Origin: an uncultured Blautia sp.
GTDB taxonomy: Bacteria; Bacillota; Clostridia; Lachnospirales; Lachnospiraceae
Length of the DNA: 26,680 nt
Direction of reading: 5' to 3'
NCBI GenBank assembly: GCA_900539525.1
Contig: UQCM01000038.1
Location: forward strand, 1-26,680
The notes under the pieces are model-generated. The model was not told where the DNA came from. It did not search any database and worked only from the letters and a program-made list of their open reading frames with translations. The position numbers and the translations under genes are program-made. Position 1 is the first letter of the stretch. Each line of letters begins with the position of its first letter. Below are positions 22,017-26,680 of the stretch, one piece after another.

Positions 22017-22667
22017 GTGGAAGATGAAAAGCTGGAAAAGGATTTAGAGGAAACAGCCGCATCGGAAAAGACAGCCGGAGAAGAGGCGGATACAGCCGGG
22101 GAAACGGAGGTCGCAGAAGAGACGGATGCAATAAAGGAAGAAGACGAAGCGTCTGAAAATATACAGAACGAAGAGGCGGAGAAGGATCCGTCAGAGAAAA
22201 AGGGCTTCTTCCGGAAGAAAGAAAAGAAAGACAAAAAGGATGAGAAGATCGAAGAACTGACAGACCGTCTGAAACGTCAGATGGCAGAGTTCGATAATTT
22301 CCGCAAGCGTACGGAAAAGGAGAAATCCTCTATGTACGAGATCGGAGCAAAAAGCGTGATCGAAAAGATCCTTCCGGTCGTGGATAATTTTGAACGCGGG
22401 CTGGCAGCTGTTCCGGAAGAACAGAAGGAAGATCCTTTTGTTCAGGGGATGGATAAGATCTACAAACAGATTCTTACCACCCTGGAGGAGATTGGGGTGA
22501 AACCCATTGAAGCCGTGGGTCAGGAATTTGATCCGAATTTCCATAATGCTGTAATGCATGTGGAGGATGAAGCACTCGGAGAGAATGTCATAGCCGAGGA
22601 ATTCCAGAAAGGCTATCTGTATCGTGATACAGTGGTAAGGCACAGCATGGTCAAGGTAGCAAACTGA
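22017..22667 (+). CDS. grpE: Nucleotide exchange factor GrpE
   Basis: 216 aa. Releases ADP from DnaK. The start is a GTG at 22017, five bases after the hrcA stop, with AAAGG(CGG) upstream; no in-frame ATG lies before the core domain. About 75 N-terminal residues are strongly acidic (Glu/Asp/Ala-rich), followed by a Lys/Glu coiled coil (KEKKDKKDEKIEELTDRLKR) and the GrpE core (FDNFRKRTEKEK, VVDNFERGLAAV, GVKPIEAVGQEFDPNFHNAV). 69 bases separate it from dnaK. Confidence 0.95.
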   Translation: MEDEKLEKDLEETAASEKTAGEEADTAGETEVAEETDAIKEEDEASENIQNEEAEKDPSEKKGFFRKKEKKDKKDEKIEELTDRLKRQMAEFDNFRKRTEKEKSSMYEIGAKSVIEKILPVVDNFERGLAAVPEEQKEDPFVQGMDKIYKQILTTLEEIGVKPIEAVGQEFDPNFHNAVMHVEDEALGENVIAEEFQKGYLYRDTVVRHSMVKVAN

Positions 22668-22736
22668 AACAGTGAAAAAGGAAACAGGTAAACATTTATT
22701 ATATTATCATTCATTTCTTATGAGGAGGAAATCATA

Positions 22737-24605
22737 ATGGGAAAAATTATCGGAATTGACTTAGGTACAACAAACAGCTGCGTAGCAGTTATGGAAGGCG
22801 GAAAGCCGGTAGTAATCGCAAATACAGAAGGAGCAAGAACCACACCGTCCGTAGTGGCTTTCACAAAAACCGGTGAGAGACTGGTAGGTGAGCCGGCAAA
22901 GCGTCAGGCGGTAACAAATGCTGACAAGACCATTTCTTCTATTAAGAGACATATGGGCAGCGATTACAAGGTAGACATTGACGGAAAGAAATATTCACCG
23001 CAGGAAATTTCAGCAATGATCCTTCAGAAGCTGAAAGCAGATGCAGAGAATTATCTGGGAGAGAAAGTAACAGAGGCAGTTATTACTGTACCGGCTTACT
23101 TTAATGACGCACAGCGTCAGGCAACCAAGGATGCCGGAAAGATTGCCGGTCTGGATGTAAAGCGTATCATCAACGAGCCGACAGCTGCTGCACTGGCTTA
23201 TGGACTGGACAATGAGAGAGAGCAGAAGATCATGGTATATGACCTTGGCGGCGGTACCTTCGATGTATCGATCATCGAGATCGGTGATGGAGTTATCGAG
23301 GTACTGGCTACAGCCGGTGACAACCGACTGGGCGGTGATGATTTTGACCAGAAGATCACAGACTATATGCTGGCTGAGTTTAAGAAAAATGAGGGCGTTG
23401 ACTTATCAGGTGATAAGATGGCGCTCCAGAGATTGAAAGAAGCAGCAGAGAAAGCAAAGAAAGAGCTTTCCTCTGCAACAACGACAAATATCAACCTGCC
23501 GTTCATCACAGCAACTGCAGAGGGTCCGAAGCATTTTGATATGAACCTGACGAGAGCAAAATTTGATGAACTGACACATGATCTGGTAGAGAGAACAGCA
23601 ACACCTGTTACGACAGCACTGAAGGATGCAGGGCTTACAGCAGGTGAAATTTCCAAGGTTCTGCTGGTAGGTGGTTCTACACGTATCCCGGCTGTACAGG
23701 ATAAGGTAAAGGCACTGACCGGACATGAGCCGAGCAAGAGCCTGAATCCGGACGAGTGCGTGGCTCTGGGTGCTTCCGTACAGGGAGGAAAGCTGGCAGG
23801 AGATGCCGGTGCCGGTGATATCCTTCTGCTGGATGTTACGCCGCTGTCTCTGTCCATCGAGACAATGGGTGGTGTAGCTACCAGACTGATCGAAAGAAAT
23901 ACAACGATCCCTACAAAGAAGAGCCAGATCTTCTCCACGGCAGCAGATAACCAGACCGCTGTAGATATCCATGTGGTACAGGGTGAGAGACAGTTTGCAA
24001 GAGATAACAAATCTCTCGGACAGTTCCGTCTGGACGGTATCCCGCCAGCAAGAAGAGGCGTGCCGCAGATCGAGGTTACTTTTGATATTGATGCCAACGG
24101 TATTGTAAATGTATCTGCGAAGGATCTGGGAACAGGAAAAGAGCAGCACATTACCATCACATCAGGATCAAATATGTCAGATGCAGATATCGAGAAAGCA
24201 GTCAAAGAGGCTGCAGAGTTCGAGGCCCAGGATAAGAAACGTAAAGAGGCGATTGATACAAGAAATGATGCAGATTCCATGGTATTCCAGACAGAGAAGG
24301 CTCTTGAGGAAGTAGGCGACAAGCTGGATTCCAATGACAAGACGGCTGTTCAGGCTGACCTGGCAGCATTGAAGGAGCTCATCGAGAAGTCCAATCCGGA
24401 GGACATGACAGATGCTCAGGTGGCAGAGATCAAAGCTGCAAAAGAGAAGCTGATGGAAAGTGCACAGAAGGTATTTGCAAAGGTTTATGAGCAGGCGCAG
24501 GCAGCACAGGGCGCAGCAGGCGCAGGCCCGGATATGGGTGCCGGTGCGGCAGATAACAGTTATTCGACAGATGATGTAGTTGACGGAGATTACAAAGAGG
24601 TATAA
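22737..24605 (+). CDS. dnaK: Molecular chaperone DnaK (Hsp70)
   Basis: 622 aa. ATPase domain: IGIDLGTTNSCVAVMEGG, VPAYFNDAQRQATKDAG, EPTAAALAYGLD, VYDLGGGTFDVSI and GGSTRIPAVQ. The linker DVTPLSLSIET and the peptide-binding domain follow. It lacks the ~24-residue insert near the N-terminus typical of Gram-negative DnaK, as expected for Firmicutes. The C-terminus is Ala/Gly-rich and ends in DDVVDGDYKEV. GAGGAGG lies just before ATG 22737. A structured 102-base gap leads to dnaJ. Confidence 0.98.
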   Translation: MGKIIGIDLGTTNSCVAVMEGGKPVVIANTEGARTTPSVVAFTKTGERLVGEPAKRQAVTNADKTISSIKRHMGSDYKVDIDGKKYSPQEISAMILQKLKADAENYLGEKVTEAVITVPAYFNDAQRQATKDAGKIAGLDVKRIINEPTAAALAYGLDNEREQKIMVYDLGGGTFDVSIIEIGDGVIEVLATAGDNRLGGDDFDQKITDYMLAEFKKNEGVDLSGDKMALQRLKEAAEKAKKELSSATTTNINLPFITATAEGPKHFDMNLTRAKFDELTHDLVERTATPVTTALKDAGLTAGEISKVLLVGGSTRIPAVQDKVKALTGHEPSKSLNPDECVALGASVQGGKLAGDAGAGDILLLDVTPLSLSIETMGGVATRLIERNTTIPTKKSQIFSTAADNQTAVDIHVVQGERQFARDNKSLGQFRLDGIPPARRGVPQIEVTFDIDANGIVNVSAKDLGTGKEQHITITSGSNMSDADIEKAVKEAAEFEAQDKKRKEAIDTRNDADSMVFQTEKALEEVGDKLDSNDKTAVQADLAALKELIEKSNPEDMTDAQVAEIKAAKEKLMESAQKVFAKVYEQAQAAQGAAGAGPDMGAGAADNSYSTDDVVDGDYKEV

Positions 24606-24609
24606 AATC

Positions 24610-24670
24610 ACAGAGGGGGCAGGTGCTTTCCCCGCAGTCCGGGAAACCGGAATGCGGAAAAAGTCTCTGT
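24610..24670 (+). other. Structured dnaK-dnaJ intercistronic element
   Basis: ACAGAG / CTCTGT at the outside (24610-24615, 24665-24670) and a strong inner hairpin, CCGCA-g-TCCGG / CCGGA-a-TGCGG (24632-24657), closed by a GAAA tetraloop. A-rich sequence follows, not T, so it is unlikely to terminate. It may set the DnaK:DnaJ ratio through mRNA stability or cleavage. Confidence 0.55.
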
Positions 24671-24707
24671 CCCTGATGGGCGTAATAATGGAGAATAGGT
24701 GAACATA

Positions 24708-25898
24708 ATGGCAGAAAGTAAAAGAGATTATTATGAGGTCCTCGGCGTTGACAGAGGCGCTGATGAGGCTACGATAAAGAAAGCATACAGACAGCTGGCC
24801 AAAAAGTATCACCCGGATATGAACCCTGGAGATGCAGAGGCAGAGAAGAAGTTCAAAGAGGCATCAGAGGCATACGCGATCCTGAGTGATCCTCAGAAGA
24901 AGGCACAGTACGATCAGTTCGGCCATGCAGCCTTTGAACAGGGCGGCGGCGGAAGCGGATTCGGCGGATTTGACTTTAACGGCGCGGATATGGGTGATAT
25001 CTTTGGCGATATTTTCGGCGATCTGTTCGGCGGCGGTGCAAGAACGAGAAGGGCAAATAACGGGCCGATGAAGGGTGCAAACCTTCGTACCAGTGTAAGG
25101 ATCACCTTTGAGGAAGCAGTCTTTGGCTGTGAGAAGCAGATCGAACTGAATCTTAAGGATGAGTGTACCAGTTGTCACGGCACTGGAGCGAAGCCGGGAA
25201 CCAGTCCGGAAACCTGTTCAAAGTGTGGTGGTAAAGGTCAGGTAGTCTTTACCCAGCAGTCCCTGTTCGGCACAGTGAGAAATGTACAGACCTGTCCGGA
25301 CTGTGGAGGAACCGGTAAGGTCGTTAAGGAGAAGTGTACCCATTGTCATGGAAGCGGTTATACTTCCAGCCGGAAAAAGATCGCAGTTACGATACCGGCA
25401 GGTATTGATGACGGGCAGAGTATCCGTATCCGTGAAAAGGGAGAACCGGGCATCAACGGCGGACCGAGAGGAGACCTTCTGGTGGAGGTCAATGTCATGC
25501 GCCATCCGATCTTCCAGCGCCAGGATATGAACATCTTCTCTACGGCACCGATCACCTTTGCACAGGCCGCACTGGGCGGCGAAGTGCGGATCAGCACGGT
25601 AGACGGCGACGTACTCTACGATGTGAAGCCGGGCACCCAGACCGATACGAAGGTGCGTTTAAAGGGCAAGGGTGTTCCGTCCCTGCGAAACAAGTCTGTG
25701 CGCGGAGACCACTATGTAACCCTGGTGGTTCAGGTACCTACGAAGCTGAATGAAGAAGCGAAGGAAGCACTGCGTAAATTCGACGAGGCAAGTGATAAGT
25801 CGCTGGGAATTCATCTTAAGAATGAAAAGACAGCAGAGAAGCCGAAGAAAAAAGGGTTTATGGATAAATTGAAAGAGACATTTGAAGATAATAACTGA
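24708..25898 (+). CDS. dnaJ: Chaperone DnaJ (Hsp40, type I)
   Basis: 396 aa. J domain with HPD at residues 35-37, a Gly/Phe-rich region (~75-115), four CxxCxGxG zinc motifs (CTSCHGTG, CSKCGGKG, CPDCGGTG, CTHCHGSG), then the C-terminal substrate-binding domains. The last ~35 residues are basic. Stimulates DnaK ATPase and delivers clients. The start is ATG 24708 (MAESKRDYYEVLG), with AGGTGA upstream; a GTG at 24699 is in frame but less likely. Last gene of the heat-shock operon. Confidence 0.97.
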   Translation: MAESKRDYYEVLGVDRGADEATIKKAYRQLAKKYHPDMNPGDAEAEKKFKEASEAYAILSDPQKKAQYDQFGHAAFEQGGGGSGFGGFDFNGADMGDIFGDIFGDLFGGGARTRRANNGPMKGANLRTSVRITFEEAVFGCEKQIELNLKDECTSCHGTGAKPGTSPETCSKCGGKGQVVFTQQSLFGTVRNVQTCPDCGGTGKVVKEKCTHCHGSGYTSSRKKIAVTIPAGIDDGQSIRIREKGEPGINGGPRGDLLVEVNVMRHPIFQRQDMNIFSTAPITFAQAALGGEVRISTVDGDVLYDVKPGTQTDTKVRLKGKGVPSLRNKSVRGDHYVTLVVQVPTKLNEEAKEALRKFDEASDKSLGIHLKNEKTAEKPKKKGFMDKLKETFEDNN

Positions 25899-25932
25899 TG
25901 AGAATTGGTAAGAATTAATAAGAGTTGATAAG

Positions 25933-25968
25933 AATGCCGCGGGGGGGGGTGGATCCTGCGGCATTTTT
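25933..25968 (+). terminator. Rho-independent terminator of the heat-shock operon
   Basis: AATGCCGC (25933-25940) pairs with GCGGCATT (25958-25965), followed by TTT. The loop contains a run of nine G. Just upstream lies a 10-base periodic sequence (GAATTGGTAA, GAATTAATAA, GAGTTGATAA). Confidence 0.85.
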
Positions 25969-25993
25969 GGAACGCAGATAAGCATTTTCCCTG

Positions 25994-26037
25994 GCTTCGC
26001 CATGCACAGAATGTATGATCTCTGTGCATGGCGAAGC
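25994..26037. repeat. Perfect 17-bp inverted repeat
   Basis: GCTTCGCCATGCACAGA (25994-26010) and its reverse complement (26021-26037) flank a 10-base loop. No T-tract follows. It lies 26 bases after the dnaJ operon terminator. Confidence 0.85.
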
Positions 26038-26205
26038 GTGTTTTGGTCACTGAGTGAACAGTTGCCTTGGTGTGAATGAAAGACTTTATAACACGCCTGG
26101 AAATGAAGAAGTGTGGCAGAGGTTCCGCAAATTCCAGATTTTCAGGGGAATTGCGGGAACGTTATGTGAGGAACAATCTGTAAGCCAGTTTTGATATCTG
26201 AATCG

Positions 26206-26351
26206 ATTATTAATATAGGAAGGCGGCTGAAATGTGGCTATTTAACAATTCAATCTGCTTTTTTTGTAAAGAATAGCAATTATTAATGTAGAAAGGCAGA
26301 TGAAATATAGGATTTCTACAATTTTATCTGTCCATATAAAGTCTTTTTAAA
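26206..26351 (+). repeat. Imperfect 73-bp tandem duplication, each unit with a hairpin
   Basis: Units start at 26206 and 26279 (ATTATTAATATAG / ATTATTAATGTAG) and share AAGGC-GG/AG-TGAAAT, CAATT, ATCTG and AAAG blocks in register. Each can pair its GGC(G/A)G region with the ATCTG(C/T)C region (GGCAGATGAAAT with ATTTTATCTGTC in unit 2). Confidence 0.7.
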
Positions 26352-26496
26352 TTGTTTATTATTTCACATGTCTGATTTCTTTATCACACAGGTGCAGGTT
26401 TTATAATGCAGATGTAAAACTTATGTTTATACGCCAGCCAGTTCGAGATAGTTTTGTTTTAGATGGTTTTGAGGGAAGAACTGCTACGTAATATGC

Positions 26497-26524
26497 TTGT
26501 ACAATTGGCAAAAACGTGTATACT
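26497..26524 (+). promoter_or_regulatory. Possible promoter for a gene at the right edge
   Basis: -35 TTGTAC (26497-26502), 16-bp spacer, -10 TATACT (26519-26524). It lies ~120 bases before the start at 26644. Confidence 0.35.
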
Positions 26525-26529
26525 GGGAG

Positions 26530-26603
26530 CTATGCAAATCATATCTATGCAAAGTAAAAGCTATGAAACCAAAACTATGAAACCAAAGATACGTAAACCA
26601 AAC
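26530..26603 (+). repeat. Short direct repeats (CTATGAAACCAAA-like)
   Basis: Five degenerate units of 14-16 bases: CTATGCAAATC, CTATGCAAAG, CTATGAAACCAAAA, CTATGAAACCAAAG and ATACGTAAACCAAAC. They lie between the putative promoter and the start at 26644. Confidence 0.55.
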
Positions 26604-26643
26604 TCAGCCGGAAAATCCGGGATCGAAAATGTGGAGATAAGAA

Positions 26644-26680
26644 ATGGCAAAGAACAGGATGCAGCAGGAATTTGATAAAA
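26644..26680 (+). CDS. Possible start of a gene running off the right edge (3' partial)
   Basis: ATG at 26644 with GGAG seven bases upstream opens a frame (MAKNRMQQEFDK) that is still open at the window end. Twelve codons are too few to identify a family. The good ribosome binding site and an upstream promoter candidate support it. Confidence 0.35.
   Translation, partial: MAKNRMQQEFDK

Larger units (their letters stand above)
25969..26643. other. Non-coding interval of ~675 bases with several hairpins
   Basis: No frame here has coding character or a recognised protein; a frame at 26463-26675 is lysine-rich and overlaps the repeats, so it is not called. The interval contains the inverted repeat 25994-26037, a diverged relative of the hemA leader hairpin (26044-26061), an imperfect hairpin GTTCCGC..GCGGGAAC (26122-26160), the tandem duplication 26206-26351, and short direct repeats at 26530-26603. 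It becomes AT-rich after 26170. Confidence 0.6.

Noticed and set aside
23363..24340. 325-aa frame opposite dnaK
   Set aside because: Long antisense frames are common against dnaK because of its codon bias; no motifs or ribosome binding site seen.
26463..26675. 70-aa lysine-rich frame near the right edge
   Set aside because: Runs through direct repeats and the likely promoter, and has no ribosome binding site.

Overview
The window looks like a chromosomal segment of a spore-forming, anaerobic Clostridia, most likely Lachnospiraceae. The evidence is the conserved holA-rpsT-gpr-spoIIP-lepA-hemW-hrcA-grpE-dnaK-dnaJ order, spore genes (gpr, spoIIP, an alpha/beta-type SASP), a BspA-like repeat protein, Gram-positive AGGAGG ribosome binding sites and mid-range base composition. 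No phage, transposase, CRISPR array, tRNA or rRNA was seen.

Region 1 (1-9700) is a tetrapyrrole/corrinoid module read in two directions. On the minus strand a strong promoter drives a leader with a cobalamin riboswitch and an intrinsic terminator, then cbiQ and a fused cbiO-cbiK reading frame (cobalt uptake and cobalt insertion into sirohydrochlorin). On the plus strand hemA-hemC-cobA/hemD-hemB-hemL make ALA, uroporphyrinogen III and precorrin-2. No later haem genes (hemE, hemG, hemH) are present, so the module appears to feed B12 rather than haem. The left edge holds the C-terminus of a BspA-like protein.

Region 2 (9700-12120) is a four-gene envelope cassette: PadR regulator, HAAS/DUF1700 membrane protein, DUF4097 adhesin-like protein and PspC. 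The genes overlap by ATGA or are closely spaced. The promoter carries a 23-bp palindrome over its -10 box, which suggests autorepression.

Region 3 (12118-20700) carries a SASP gene, holA, rpsT (opposite strand), gpr (the protease that degrades SASPs), spoIIP, lepA and hemW. An inverted SGNH-hydrolase gene is wedged between hemW and hrcA.

Region 4 (20700-25970) is a class I heat-shock operon, hrcA-grpE-dnaK-dnaJ, behind a sigmaA promoter and a perfect CIRCE operator. The last 700 bases are non-coding apart from a possible gene start at the right edge. They hold several hairpins and a 73-bp imperfect tandem duplication.

The most unusual features are (i) the cbiO-cbiK fusion that keeps a full internal ribosome binding site and start codon, (ii) a dispersed, gene-oriented hairpin repeat family in 5' leaders (four copies, two sharing 61 identical bases), part of a broader pattern in which many predicted promoters here are followed at once by a hairpin, and (iii) a SASP gene whose start codon abuts the T-tract of the preceding terminator.
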